Positions 19,563-28,223 of a DNA stretch of 64,000 nt are shown here, in pieces. How positions within the stretch are numbered: position 1 is the first letter of the stretch; every line of letters starts with the position of its first letter. A program made the translations under genes and the position numbers. Source of the stretch: Verrucomicrobiaceae bacterium UBA2429 (lineage in GTDB: Bacteria > Verrucomicrobiota > Verrucomicrobiia > Verrucomicrobiales > Verrucomicrobiaceae); the NCBI GenBank assembly GCA_002343505.1, contig DDQZ01000110.1, forward strand, positions 76,610 to 140,609, in the 5' to 3' direction. Below the pieces are notes generated by a model. That model saw only the letters and a list, made by a program, of their open reading frames with translations. It was not told where the DNA came from and ran no database searches.

Positions 19563-20633
19563 TCAGTTTGAGGGAGGAGGTGCTGCTCCGAAGGGATCGG
19601 AGTTCATGGCGCCACCCGATGGCGCCGCAGGAGGAGCGGCCGGCGGGGCGCCGAAAGGATCGGAGTTCATCGGCGCGGCTGGAGCGGCCGGAGGCGCGCC
19701 AAAGGGATCGGAATTCATGGGCGCGGCTGCCGGTGCCGGAGCGCCGAAAGGATCGGAGGACATGGCGGGAGCCTGGGGAGCGGTACTGTCTGGCACGGGA
19801 GCGCCCTGCTCAGGCGTGCCTCCTGTGGACGAAGACCCTTTTTTCGGGTCTGCCGCGCTCTGCTGCGCCGCAGCCACGACAGAGTCGCCGTTGAAAATGC
19901 TGCTGCCCTCAGCGACAGAGCCGGGGACCACGTCAGCGATGGCATTGTGCTGCTCGACGCTGCGCACTTTCAGCCTGGCGATGACATCCTTGCCGCGCTT
20001 GACCTCAAGGTCGGCGTTGGCGAAAACTCCCTGGGAGTTGCCCTTGTTCAGGATGGCGAAACCCCATTCGGGGAAAAATTGGGCGACCCGCGCGGAGAAC
20101 TCCGGCGCCACGATGCCCCGGCGGCCCTGGGCCTCGGTTTCCTTGAGCTTGTCAATCTGCCCGGTGACGCCGGCGATGGTGGCCTGGACGTTGGCAAGCC
20201 GCTGTTTTTGGTTGGCAACGGCTCCCTCGGCTTCGGTCTGGTCCTTTTTGAGCTTTTCGACCTGGGCGATGAGTTTTTCGATGTCACCCGCGTCATCAAT
20301 CTGCTTCTGCACGGCGTTCACCTGGGTGGTCACCTGCTCCAGATTGCCCTTTACGACGGACAAGGCTGCCTCTTTTTCCTGCGCGTCGGCGGCCAGCTTC
20401 ACCACTTCCTCCTTGGCGGCGTCACGCTCCTTTTGGATGGCCGCGTATTGCTCCTCCTTCACCTTGACCGCGGCATCGCCCTCGGCTTTGCGGTCCTGCG
20501 CGGCCTTGAGATTGGCCGTGGCCGCAGCCTGGCGGGTTTTTTCGTTTTCCAGGCGCTGTTTGTTGGCGTTGGCGAAGTAGCACGCGGCGCCAAGGCAGAC
20601 AGCGGAGAGAATGGAGAGTAGTTTCCAGGCCAT
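19563..20633 (-). CDS. Membrane-anchored coiled-coil protein with repeated NSDPFGAP tail
   Basis: The 356-residue product begins with a membrane anchor (MAWKLLSILSAVCLGAACYF), then a coiled coil to about residue 170 and a beta-domain (PEWGFAILNKGNSQGVFANA ... GDSVV) shared with the next gene product. The C-terminal tail of roughly 90 residues is Pro/Ala-rich and carries the motif M(N/S)SDPFGA four times. It is the first gene of an apparent three-gene minus-strand operon (this gene, its paralogue, a small lipoprotein). The tail repeats look like binding motifs for a partner, but no partner is known to me. Family unrecognised beyond this. Confidence 0.8.
   Translation of the reverse strand: MAWKLLSILSAVCLGAACYFANANKQRLENEKTRQAAATANLKAAQDRKAEGDAAVKVKEEQYAAIQKERDAAKEEVVKLAADAQEKEAALSVVKGNLEQVTTQVNAVQKQIDDAGDIEKLIAQVEKLKKDQTEAEGAVANQKQRLANVQATIAGVTGQIDKLKETEAQGRRGIVAPEFSARVAQFFPEWGFAILNKGNSQGVFANADLEVKRGKDVIARLKVRSVEQHNAIADVVPGSVAEGSSIFNGDSVVAAAQQSAADPKKGSSSTGGTPEQGAPVPDSTAPQAPAMSSDPFGAPAPAAAPMNSDPFGAPPAAPAAPMNSDPFGAPPAAPPAAPSGGAMNSDPFGAAPPPSN
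19587..19766 (-). repeat. Four copies of an M(N/S)SDPFGA-coding repeat
   Basis: Near-identical segments of about 25 bases at roughly 19587, 19648, 19697 and 19741 encode M(N/S)SDPFGA within the Pro/Ala-rich tail of the 356-residue coiled-coil protein. Spacing is irregular because the Pro/Ala linkers vary in length. Confidence 0.85.
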
Positions 20634-20924
20634 GATTTTGTCGGGATATGTGAATTAACAGCCGCTTTCTACCGAATCCTGGCTTTTTCGACAACAGCAT
20701 TTTTCAGACTTTTCATTTTGCGTCCCGAAAATCAGGGGGCTGTCTTTGTGGGAGGACCCGAAATTCCTTCCGCATCCAAGCTCCCCGGTCTCTTGATTTG
20801 CAAGCCCGCGGCAGGATGACGGGGCCAAATTTCGCCAAAAATTCAACATGCAGGTTGCACTGTCCGGCACGCCGCGCCAATATCACCGTCCCCGCCGGGC
20901 GTGACCCACGCCCCGCAAAAAGGT
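20634..20924. other. Intergenic region, no gene seen
   Basis: These 291 bases separate the coiled-coil operon (minus) from tRNA-Pro (plus). Both promoters should lie here, but I see no convincing -35/-10 pair, riboswitch or hairpin. Confidence 0.5.
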
Positions 20925-21001
<77 letters not shown>

Positions 21002-21079
21002 TTTTCTCATCCCGCACAACCCGGATGAATCCTCCCCGCGGCGGCTTGCCTGCTCATGCGCGCGGTGCCAGTGTGGCGG

Positions 21080-21838
21080 ATGGATTTGCAACTCAAAGGA
21101 CAGACGGCCGTGGTCATCGGCGCCGCCAGCGGCATAGGGCGCGCCATCGCGCGGGGTTTTGAGGTGGAGGGATGCGCGGTGCGCGGCTTTGATCTGCGCG
21201 CGTCGGAGGGAGTCGCCATCACCACGGGGGATGTTACGGATTACTCGGCCCTGCGCGCCTTTGCGGCTGACTGCGGCGCGGTGGATCATGTCGTGTTCGC
21301 TGCGGGCGCGGGCTCGGGCAAGTTTGGTTTTCCGTTTTGGAATCTGGAGCCGGGCGACTGGCAGCGCGTGCTGGAGATCAACCTGGTCGGCGCGGTGAAC
21401 ACGGCGCACGCTTTCGCCCCCGCGCTCATCGCGCGCGGCGGCGGCACACTGCTCTTTTTGGTCTCCGTGGCCGGGCAGACCGGCTCCCAGACCGACCCGC
21501 CCTACAGCGCGGCGAAGGCCGGGCTGATCAATTTCATGCAGTGCGCGGCGAAGGATCTGGCGCCGCGCGACGTGCGCGTGAACGCGCTGTCTCCCGGCAT
21601 GGTGCGCACGCCCTTGAACGAGGCCGTCTGGGCCGCGGCGCAGGCGCGGCTCCCGGAGGCTGAGAGGCAGGGATACGATTCGTGGGCGGAGGAAAAAATT
21701 CGCAAAGTCTCCCCTCTGGGCCGCTGGCAGACGCCGGAGGAACTGGCCGCGATGGCCGTCTTCCTCGCCTCCCCGTGCGCGAGGAACATCACCGGCCAGA
21801 CTCTGAACGTGGATGGCGGCCAGGTGATGCACGCCTGA
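21080..21838 (+). CDS. Short-chain dehydrogenase/reductase
   Basis: A 252-residue classical SDR: the cofactor motif GAASGIGRAIA near the N-terminus, the catalytic serine in LFLVSVAGQTGS, the YxxxK pair in PYSAAKAG, and the C-terminal pattern NITGQTLNVDGG. The acidic residue after strand 2 (FDLRAS) favours NAD(H) over NADP(H). An upstream in-frame ATG at 21056 would add eight residues. It lies between tRNA-Pro and a small YraN-like gene. The substrate cannot be told from sequence. Confidence 0.9.
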   Translation: MDLQLKGQTAVVIGAASGIGRAIARGFEVEGCAVRGFDLRASEGVAITTGDVTDYSALRAFAADCGAVDHVVFAAGAGSGKFGFPFWNLEPGDWQRVLEINLVGAVNTAHAFAPALIARGGGTLLFLVSVAGQTGSQTDPPYSAAKAGLINFMQCAAKDLAPRDVRVNALSPGMVRTPLNEAVWAAAQARLPEAERQGYDSWAEEKIRKVSPLGRWQTPEELAAMAVFLASPCARNITGQTLNVDGGQVMHA

Positions 21839-21911
21839 GGCCGGCGGGCGCGGAAGATTTTTTTGCATTGAAGGATTGCCGTTTTTCCGCCGGGCCGGTA
21901 TAACCGAATAA

Positions 21912-21956
21912 ATAAACCGCCGGGCGACGGCGCTCCTGCCTGCGCGGGCGGTTTAT
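21912..21956 (+). repeat. Perfect 10-bp inverted repeat upstream of the YraN-like gene
   Basis: ATAAACCGCC at 21912-21921 is repeated in inverted form at 21947-21956 with a GC-rich 25-base spacer, ending 21 bases before the ATG at 21978. There is no T-run, so it is not a standard terminator. It could be a leader hairpin or an operator. Confidence 0.6.
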
Positions 21957-21977
21957 GCCAACCCAAACTGCACGGCC

Positions 21978-22292
21978 ATGTTGAGACCCAACGAGATCGC
22001 GGAATACGGTGAACGACACGCGGAGAAGTGGCTCGCCGCCCAGGGCTACCACTGCCACCACAACCAGCGCCAGGGCGTCAGGGACTTCGAGGCGCGCGGC
22101 GGGGAGAGCCAGCTCCTCGTCCATGTGAACACGGCAATCGCGCCGGGTCATCCGCCGGAAATCTCCCAGCATGACCACGACAGCATCGTCTCCCGCGCCA
22201 TGATGCTCGGCTTCGAGCCGTGGCTGGCCCAGGTGCAGATAGACAAAAACGGCGACCTCGTGGGCGAGATCGCCTGGTCGCACATGAAGTGA
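21978..22292 (+). CDS. YraN/UPF0102-like protein, nuclease residues apparently lost
   Basis: The 104-residue product resembles YraN-type proteins of the PD-(D/E)xK fold: GERHAEKWLAAQGYHC matches the family opening, and GVRDFEARGGE then QLLVHVNTA matches the usual GEIDLIARDG then LVFVEVKTR. The Asp is kept (D36), but the catalytic E-x-K is replaced by H-x-N, so nuclease chemistry is unlikely. The C-terminal part (EPWLAQVQIDKNGDLVGEIA) is beta-rich. The relation is by eye and may be distant. It stands alone on the plus strand after the SDR, with a strong inverted repeat just before it. Confidence 0.55.
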   Translation: MLRPNEIAEYGERHAEKWLAAQGYHCHHNQRQGVRDFEARGGESQLLVHVNTAIAPGHPPEISQHDHDSIVSRAMMLGFEPWLAQVQIDKNGDLVGEIAWSHMK

Positions 22293-22474
22293 GGAGCGGC
22301 GTGGGCGCGATTCCCCCAGCCCTTCTTGCACAGTTGTTTTGCAAGGCTGCATAATCGCTTTGAACCGCGGCTCCACGGGCTTGTCTGAACGCCCGACAAT
22401 CGCGATGCAACGCTGCGAAGTTGTTCCTGCATAGTCACAGCATCGAAGGTGCGGGGTAAATGGGGGAAAGGGTG

Positions 22475-23059
22475 TCAGGCGGCACTTTGACAGAAATGAG
22501 GCAAGTTATGTGCTTCGCCTTGGGTTTGCGGCACCTGATTCCGGGCAGAGAGCAGCAGGCGCACGGCGCGGCGGTTGGATTCGAAGGCGAAGTCGCACAT
22601 GGCGGCATCCTCCGGGGGCAGCCAGAGGGCTTCGGAGACTTCGGCAGGGTCGGGCCGCAGGGCGGCGTTTTCCGGGGCCTGGACAGTGTAAAAGAGGTCG
22701 AGCGTGGGCCAGAGATAATCCTGGAACTCGTACTCGTTGGGCAGAGTGGCCAGAGGGCGGAAGGCAACGGCGGGAAGATGGAGGCCGGTCTCCTCGCGCA
22801 CCTCGCGCGCGGCGGCTTGCTCGCCGGTCTCGCCCGGCTCGATGACGCCGCCGGGCAGGCTCATTCTGCCCAGGCCGGGCTGGTGGGCGCGGCGGCAGAC
22901 GAGCAGGCGGCCCCCCTCGTCGAGCACGAGGGCGACAGCGGCGGGGAAGGGGGTGATGAAATGCCTGTAGCCGCATGATGCGCAGACAAACTCGCGCGGG
23001 CTGGCGGCGGGCACGTCAGGGCTGCCGCAGCGCGTGCAATGATGGTAAGGCGCGGGCAT
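22475..23059 (-). CDS. Nudix hydrolase with N-terminal zinc ribbon
   Basis: The 194-residue product opens with a zinc ribbon (C8-x2-C11 and C26-x2-C29) and has a complete Nudix box from G71 to L93 (GVIEPGETGEQ, then REVREETGL). This plan is found in NADH pyrophosphatase-like and nucleotide-sugar or ADP-ribose hydrolases; the NudC-specific SQPWPFPxS signature was not seen, so the substrate is open. The start ATG lies 7 bases after the stop of the sulfatase gene, so the two are likely cotranscribed, although no functional link is obvious. Confidence 0.88.
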   Translation of the reverse strand: MPAPYHHCTRCGSPDVPAASPREFVCASCGYRHFITPFPAAVALVLDEGGRLLVCRRAHQPGLGRMSLPGGVIEPGETGEQAAAREVREETGLHLPAVAFRPLATLPNEYEFQDYLWPTLDLFYTVQAPENAALRPDPAEVSEALWLPPEDAAMCDFAFESNRRAVRLLLSARNQVPQTQGEAHNLPHFCQSAA

Positions 23060-23066
23060 GGTGGTG

Positions 23067-24416
23067 CTACTTTTTGCGCCTGGCACCGGTCTTGCCCAGC
23101 TCGCCGGCGCGGGCGGGGTCGTGGCCGGGATTGGGCACGGGCATGAGGGCGCCGACGCTTTGGCGCCAGTCATGCAGGGCCTGGCGCATGGAGGCGGCGC
23201 GCTGGGTTTCGGCCTGGGCAAGGTTGCGCTTCTCACCCGGGTCGTCGGCGAGGTGGTAGAGTTCGAGCCGGTCGTCTTCGAAAAATTCGATGAGCTTCCA
23301 ATCCCCCTGGCGCATGGCTCCGGCCGGCGTGCTGTGGTGGTAGTGGGGCAGGTGCCAGAAGAGGCTGGCGCGCGGCAGGGCGGCGGCAGGGTCCATGAGC
23401 ACGGGCAGGAGGCTGATCCCATCCAGCGCTCCAGCGGGGACATCCACTCCGGCGAGCTCGGCGGCGGTGGCGTGGAAGTCGGTGGTGATGGCGGGCATGC
23501 GGCAGATGCCGCCAGCCGGGATGCGCCCGGTCCATCGGGCGATGGCGGGGATGCGCACGCCGCCCTCATAGAGAGTGCCTTTTTCGCCGCGCAGGGGCGC
23601 GTTGGAGGTGACGACGGTGCCGCTCTGCTCGTGCTCGAGGCCGCCGTTGTCGGAGAGGAAAAGGATGAGCGTTTTGCCGCCGAGGCCGAGGCTGTCAACG
23701 GTCTCAACGATGCGGCCCAAACTTTGGTCCAGTTCATCAAGGAGGCCGGCGTATTCGGGGCGGCTGGGGTAGCCGGGCATGGGGGTTTTTCGCTGGTATT
23801 TGGCCAGCAGCTCAGGCGTGGTGGTGAGGGGTATGTGGACGGCGTGGTGGGAGACCTGGAGGAGAAAGGGCTTGTCCTGGTGACGCTTGATGAACTCGAC
23901 GGCTTTGCCGGTGAGGTATGCGGCGGTGCGTTCGCCGCCGCCGGGCCGGGTGCTGCCTTTGGTTTCCTCGGCGGTCTGCCAGCCTTGCAGCGAGGGACTG
24001 TGGTCCTCCCCGCCGAGATGCCATTTGCCGAAATAACCGGTGGCGTATCCTGCCGCGCCGAGGCGTTCGGCGACGGTCTCGACCTCCAGGGGCAGTTGCA
24101 GCGGCACGGGCGGGTCGCTGAGTTTGGCGAAGGGGCGCTTGTGGCCGGGGATGTGCTGGGTGATGCCGTAGCGGGCCTGGTCGCGACCGCTTTGCAGATT
24201 GGCGCGGGTGGGGGAGCAGACCGGTCCCGCGTAGAAATCCGTGAAGCGCACGCCTTGCGCGGCCAGGCGGTCCATGTTCGGCGTCTCATTGAAGGTGTTG
24301 CCCTGGCAGCCGATGTCCGCCCAGCCGAGGTCGTCGGCGAGGACCAGGATGATGTTGGGCTTTTCAGCAACGGCGGTGTGAAAGGCGATGGCGGCGAAAA
24401 AGAGGGAGCGGAGCAT
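23067..24416 (-). CDS. Secreted sulfatase (arylsulfatase family)
   Basis: The 449-residue product has a short signal sequence, then EKPNIILVLADDLGWADIG with the metal-binding D28/D29, and the formylglycine signature C67-S-P-T-R71. That cysteine is converted to formylglycine by an anaerobic or FGE-type maturase, which is not in this window. It should hydrolyse sulfate esters in the periplasm or outside the cell. Sulfatases are abundant in Verrucomicrobiota that use sulfated algal or mucin glycans. The length and C-terminal region fit the arylsulfatase A type; the substrate is unknown. Confidence 0.93.
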   Translation of the reverse strand: MLRSLFFAAIAFHTAVAEKPNIILVLADDLGWADIGCQGNTFNETPNMDRLAAQGVRFTDFYAGPVCSPTRANLQSGRDQARYGITQHIPGHKRPFAKLSDPPVPLQLPLEVETVAERLGAAGYATGYFGKWHLGGEDHSPSLQGWQTAEETKGSTRPGGGERTAAYLTGKAVEFIKRHQDKPFLLQVSHHAVHIPLTTTPELLAKYQRKTPMPGYPSRPEYAGLLDELDQSLGRIVETVDSLGLGGKTLILFLSDNGGLEHEQSGTVVTSNAPLRGEKGTLYEGGVRIPAIARWTGRIPAGGICRMPAITTDFHATAAELAGVDVPAGALDGISLLPVLMDPAAALPRASLFWHLPHYHHSTPAGAMRQGDWKLIEFFEDDRLELYHLADDPGEKRNLAQAETQRAASMRQALHDWRQSVGALMPVPNPGHDPARAGELGKTGARRKK

Positions 24417-24488
24417 GGAAGGGTGAGGGCGGTGGGAAAACTGGCAGGCTCAAGAACCGCGCGCCGGTCGCTGGAATTGCGCGAATCG

Positions 24489-25343
24489 TCATGCGGAATC
24501 TCGCGCAGGCGGCAAATCCAGGGCGCGGCAGACATCGGCGGGTGTCCAGCCCTGGGCGCGGAGCTGGCGGAGGGAGCGCGCGTCGTCGCGTTTGGCGAGG
24601 CGGCGGCCCTGGGCGTCTGTGATGAGGCGGTGGTGGCGCCAGAGGGGCACGGGGAGTCCCAGCAGGGCGATGAGCAGGCGGTGCAAGTGCGTGGCGGGCA
24701 GAAGATCGGCTCCGCGCGTGACGTGGGTGATGCCCTGCAGCGCGTCATCCACGACGACGGCGAGGTGGTAGCTGGCGGGAGTGTCCTTGCGCGCCAGGAC
24801 AACGTCCCCGAAGATCTCCGGCGTTGCAGTGTGGATGCCGTGATCCAGGTCCTGCCATTTCATTTCCGGGGCGGCGGCGGCCAGCGCGCGGCTCATGTGC
24901 AGGCGCAGCGCGTAGGGCTGGCCGGAGGCGATGCGGCGCGCGCGCTCGTTTTCCTCCAGGTCGCGGCAGGTGCCTGGATAAAGCGCGCCATCCGGCCCGT
25001 GCGGGGCGTTCGCGGCGCGGGCGATCTCCTCCTGAATCTCCCGCCGCGTGCAGAAGCAGGGATAAAGCAGTTCGCGCGCGGCGAGCTGGTCGAGCGCGGC
25101 CTGGTAATCGGCGAAGTGCGCGGATTGGCGGCGCACAGGCTCTTCCCATTTCACGCCGAGCCAGGCCAGATCCTCGAACAGCGCCGTCTCGTATTCAGGA
25201 CGCGCGCGGGTGGTGTCAATGTCCTCCAGCCGCACGAGGAAGCGCCCGTCAGTCTCCATGGCCTGCCGCCAGGCAAACAGCGCGGCATAGGCATGGCCGA
25301 GATGCAGCCACCCGGTGGGACTGGGCGCGAATCGGGCGGGCAT
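24489..25343 (-). CDS. gluQ: Glutamyl-Q tRNA(Asp) synthetase
   Basis: A 284-residue truncated GluRS-like enzyme that attaches glutamate to queuosine in tRNA(Asp). It starts directly at the catalytic core, MPARFAPSPTGWLHLGHAYA (HIGH motif as HLGH), and keeps LVRLEDIDTTRARPE. The zinc site of this family is visible as CFC in LLYPCFCTRREI plus the Y-x3-C of ALYPGTC. The KMSKS-like loop reads RRLAKRDDA. There is no anticodon-binding domain, which separates it from true GluRS. It lies 30 bases downstream of menB on the same strand. Confidence 0.94.
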   Translation of the reverse strand: MPARFAPSPTGWLHLGHAYAALFAWRQAMETDGRFLVRLEDIDTTRARPEYETALFEDLAWLGVKWEEPVRRQSAHFADYQAALDQLAARELLYPCFCTRREIQEEIARAANAPHGPDGALYPGTCRDLEENERARRIASGQPYALRLHMSRALAAAAPEMKWQDLDHGIHTATPEIFGDVVLARKDTPASYHLAVVVDDALQGITHVTRGADLLPATHLHRLLIALLGLPVPLWRHHRLITDAQGRRLAKRDDARSLRQLRAQGWTPADVCRALDLPPARDSA

Positions 25344-25373
25344 GTGCGGTGGCTGGCGTTGCGGCTGCGGCGT

Positions 25374-26186
25374 TCAGGGCAGGCGCGGGAACTTGGAGAA
25401 GTCGGGCTTGCGCTTTTCGACGAAGGCGTTTTTGCCCTCCTGCGCCTCATCGCTCATATAGTAGAGGAGGGTGGCATTGCCCGCGAGGTCTAGCAGCCCC
25501 ATCTGGCCGTCGCAGTCGGCGTTGAGGGAGGCTTTGAGGCAGCGCAGGGCCAGGGGGGAATGCTGAAGCATCTCGCGGCACCATTTCAGGGTCTCGGTTT
25601 CGAGTTCGGCAAGCGGGACGACAGTGTTGACGAGGCCCATCTCAAGAGCCTGGCGCGCGTCATATTGACGGCACAGATACCAGATCTCGCGGGCTTTCTT
25701 CTGACCTACGATGCGGGCGAGGTAACTGCTTCCGAGACCGCCGTCAAAAGAGCCGACCTTGGGGCCGGTCTGGCCGAATCGCGCGTTGTCGGCGGCGATG
25801 GTGAGATCGCACACGACATGAAGAACGTGGCCGCCGCCGATGGCGTATCCGGCGACCATGGCGACGACGGGTTTGGGCAGGGTGCGGATTTTCCGCTGCA
25901 CGTCGAGGATGTTCAGGCGCGGCACGCCGTCATCACCGACGTAGCCGGCGTCTCCGCGCACTTTCTGGTCGCCGCCGGAGCAGAAAGCCAGAGGTCCCTC
26001 GCCGCAGAGAATGATGACGCCGACCTCGCGGTCCTCATGCAGGATGTCGAGCGCCTGGAGCATCTCGCGCACGGTCTGGGGGCGGAACGCATTGCGCACC
26101 TCGGGGCGGTTGATGGTGAGCTTGCCGATGCCGTCGGCGGTTTTTTCGAGCTTGATGTCCTGGAAGGTTTGGATGGTCTGCCACAT
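25374..26186 (-). CDS. menB: 1,4-dihydroxy-2-naphthoyl-CoA synthase
   Basis: A 270-residue crotonase-fold enzyme that closes the naphthalene ring in menaquinone synthesis (o-succinylbenzoyl-CoA to DHNA-CoA). It matches the proteobacterial MenB pattern nearly throughout: [46 protein letters not shown] and [14 protein letters not shown]. The Gln in FGQTGPK marks the bicarbonate-dependent type. No other men genes are in the window. It is preceded by a FabG-like SDR (47-base gap) and followed by gluQ. Confidence 0.97.
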   Translation of the reverse strand: MWQTIQTFQDIKLEKTADGIGKLTINRPEVRNAFRPQTVREMLQALDILHEDREVGVIILCGEGPLAFCSGGDQKVRGDAGYVGDDGVPRLNILDVQRKIRTLPKPVVAMVAGYAIGGGHVLHVVCDLTIAADNARFGQTGPKVGSFDGGLGSSYLARIVGQKKAREIWYLCRQYDARQALEMGLVNTVVPLAELETETLKWCREMLQHSPLALRCLKASLNADCDGQMGLLDLAGNATLLYYMSDEAQEGKNAFVEKRKPDFSKFPRLP

Positions 26187-26233
26187 GGGGGAAGTGTTTT
26201 AGATTTCGATACGCGCGTGAGAGGCTGAGCGGC

Positions 26234-26986
26234 TCAGTAGGTGGCGCGGCCGCCGGAGAGGTCGAAGACGGCGCCGGTGGAGAAAGAGCAGTCCTCCGAG
26301 CACAGCCAGGCGGTGAGCGCGGCGGCCTCGTGCTTCTGGCCGAAGCGGGCCATGGGGATCTTTGAAAGCATGTAGTCAATGTGCGCCTGCGACATCTGCG
26401 CGAAGATGTCGGTTTCAATGACGGCGGGAGTGATGCAATTGACGATGACTCCGGAGGTGGCGAGCTCCTTGCCGAGGGACTTGGTCAGGGCAATCACTCC
26501 GGACTTTGAGGAGCTGTAATGCGAGGCGTTCGGATTGCCCTCCTTGCCGGCGATGGAGGCAATGTTGACGATGCGCCCGTAGCCGTTGGCCAGCAGATGG
26601 GGAATGACGGCGCGGCAGCAGAGGAAAGGGCCGGTGAGATTGATGTCCACCACGCGCCGCCAGTCCTCCGGGCTGAGTTCCCAGACCTTGGCGTTCTGCC
26701 CGGCGATGCCGGCATTGTTGACGAGGATGTCGAGCTTGCCGAAGACGCCGAGCGCCTTTTGCACACCAGCCTCAATGGAATCGGCGGAGGTCACATCCAC
26801 CTTTGCTCCGATGATCTCGCCATGCGGCGCCAACTGAGCGCAGGCTGTGTCGAGAGCGGCGGCGTCCACATCCCAGAGGCAGACGGAGGCGCCGGATTGC
26901 AGAAGGCGTTCGGCGATGGCGAGTCCGATGCCGCGCGCGCCGCCGGTGACGATGGCCTTGCGGCCGGAGAGCTGGATTTGATTCAT
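26234..26986 (-). CDS. FabG-like short-chain dehydrogenase/reductase
   Basis: A 250-residue classical SDR with TGGARGIGLAIAERL, the NNAG motif (ILVNNAGIAGQ), the catalytic serine in NIASIAG and the YxxxK in HYSSSKSG. The closest type is 3-oxoacyl-ACP reductase or a sugar/alcohol dehydrogenase of the FabG group. The start at 26986 (MNQIQLSGRKAIVTGG) fits the family. Location between a cyclase gene and menB does not identify the substrate; a fatty-acid role is not supported by any fab neighbour. Confidence 0.88.
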   Translation of the reverse strand: MNQIQLSGRKAIVTGGARGIGLAIAERLLQSGASVCLWDVDAAALDTACAQLAPHGEIIGAKVDVTSADSIEAGVQKALGVFGKLDILVNNAGIAGQNAKVWELSPEDWRRVVDINLTGPFLCCRAVIPHLLANGYGRIVNIASIAGKEGNPNASHYSSSKSGVIALTKSLGKELATSGVIVNCITPAVIETDIFAQMSQAHIDYMLSKIPMARFGQKHEAAALTAWLCSEDCSFSTGAVFDLSGGRATY

Positions 26987-27082
26987 GGCCCGCCAGTGAA
27001 GCCGGGCCGCGCAAGGGCGCAAACGGCAGTTTGCCCGCGGCGTCAATGCTTTGAGGCGGATGAATGCGGAGGATGGCCTTTG

Positions 27083-27994
27083 TTACTCCCCGGACTCGAT
27101 GAGCGCGTACACCTCCACCGGCTCGGGCTGGCCTTTGACCGGATGGATGCCGACGTTCTTAAAGTGCCGGAGGCCGCCGGGCCAGCCGCTGATGAAGGAG
27201 GCGCTGACGAGCACCGGCACTTTGAGGGTGCGGGTGAGGCTTTCGATCCGAAAAGCCACGTTCACGGCCTCGCCCACGGCGGTGTTGACGCCCCGGCCCA
27301 TCGCTCCGAGGGCCACGTCGCCGATGTTGATGCCGATGTGGCAATAGACTTCGAGGTTCATTTCCTCGCGCATTTTTTTGCGCACGGGGGACTCGCTGGC
27401 ATCGGGGCTGCTGAGCAGCCGGGCGGCCTCGGTGGCCTGCTCGCGGATGGAGACATCATCCCCGGCCCAGTAGGCGAAGACGCCGTCGCCGATGAACTTG
27501 TCAATGATGGCGCCGCGCGGCTTGAGGATGCGCTCGCAGTCCGCGTACCACTCGCGCAGCATGGCGGCCACCTGCTCGGCGCTGAGCTGGGCGGAGATGC
27601 TGGTGAAGTTGCGCAGATCTCCCACGAGCAGGGTGGCCTTGATGGATTTCATCGGCAGGGCCACGGTGTGCAGCATCTGCGAGCTGGTGACGGCGTCGCC
27701 GGCTTGGGCGGCCTCGCTGGTTTCAAAAACAAAAACGCAGGTGCCGATCTGGATGCGGTCCCCGTGGCGCAGGGCGCGCGCGGTGGTGACGGCCACATCG
27801 TTGACGAAGCTGCCGTTGGCGCTGCCGAGGTCGGAGAGCCAGTAAAGATTGCCGTCCCGGCGGACGGTTGCGTGCTGGCGGGAGACGCCCCCGTCATTGA
27901 GCCGGATGCTGGCGTCCGGGCTGCGGCCTAGAAGGTTGAAATCCTCCAGGGCGAATTCCAATCCTTTGTCATGGGCTCTGAGAAAAGCGGGCAT
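27083..27994 (-). CDS. FHA domain - class III adenylate/guanylate cyclase
   Basis: The 303-residue cytosolic protein joins an N-terminal FHA domain (G23-R24-S25, S39-R-Q-H41, and the GSANGSFVND loop at 57-66) to a class III cyclase domain (about 115-295). The cyclase keeps the two metal-binding aspartates, D126 in VGDLRNFTSI and D170 in DKFIGDGVFA, and the transition-state Asn/Arg pair in GEAVNVAFRIE. FHA domains bind phosphothreonine, so cyclic-nucleotide production may be controlled by Ser/Thr kinases such as the one at 292-3006. The pairing is inference. It is the first gene of a long minus-strand run. Confidence 0.92.
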   Translation of the reverse strand: MPAFLRAHDKGLEFALEDFNLLGRSPDASIRLNDGGVSRQHATVRRDGNLYWLSDLGSANGSFVNDVAVTTARALRHGDRIQIGTCVFVFETSEAAQAGDAVTSSQMLHTVALPMKSIKATLLVGDLRNFTSISAQLSAEQVAAMLREWYADCERILKPRGAIIDKFIGDGVFAYWAGDDVSIREQATEAARLLSSPDASESPVRKKMREEMNLEVYCHIGINIGDVALGAMGRGVNTAVGEAVNVAFRIESLTRTLKVPVLVSASFISGWPGGLRHFKNVGIHPVKGQPEPVEVYALIESGE

Positions 27995-28223
27995 AGATAA
28001 AATTTAAAAAGCTGTTGAAGCAACTACGGCGCTGGAAGTCAAGCCTGCGCCGGTGCTTTGCTCAAATAACGCCGCTCAAAACCGCCTTCGGCATGAGAAT
28101 CATGCTTGTTTCGGGCTGCCGGGCGCGCCTCGCCCGGGTTTCAGCGGAGCGCGGCATTTCGTCTTGAATAAGAGTGCCCAGGAACCAGTTTAAACCCGGC
28201 CACCCAAAACCCGCCCGCATTTT

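Noticed and set aside
22475..24802. 775-codon open frame on the minus strand
   Set aside because: Only its last 194 codons (the Nudix gene) are protein-like; the rest is an Ser/Pro/Arg-rich shadow of the sulfatase and gluQ genes.
23058..25493. 811-codon plus-strand frame
   Set aside because: Antisense to sulfatase, gluQ and menB, all strongly supported.
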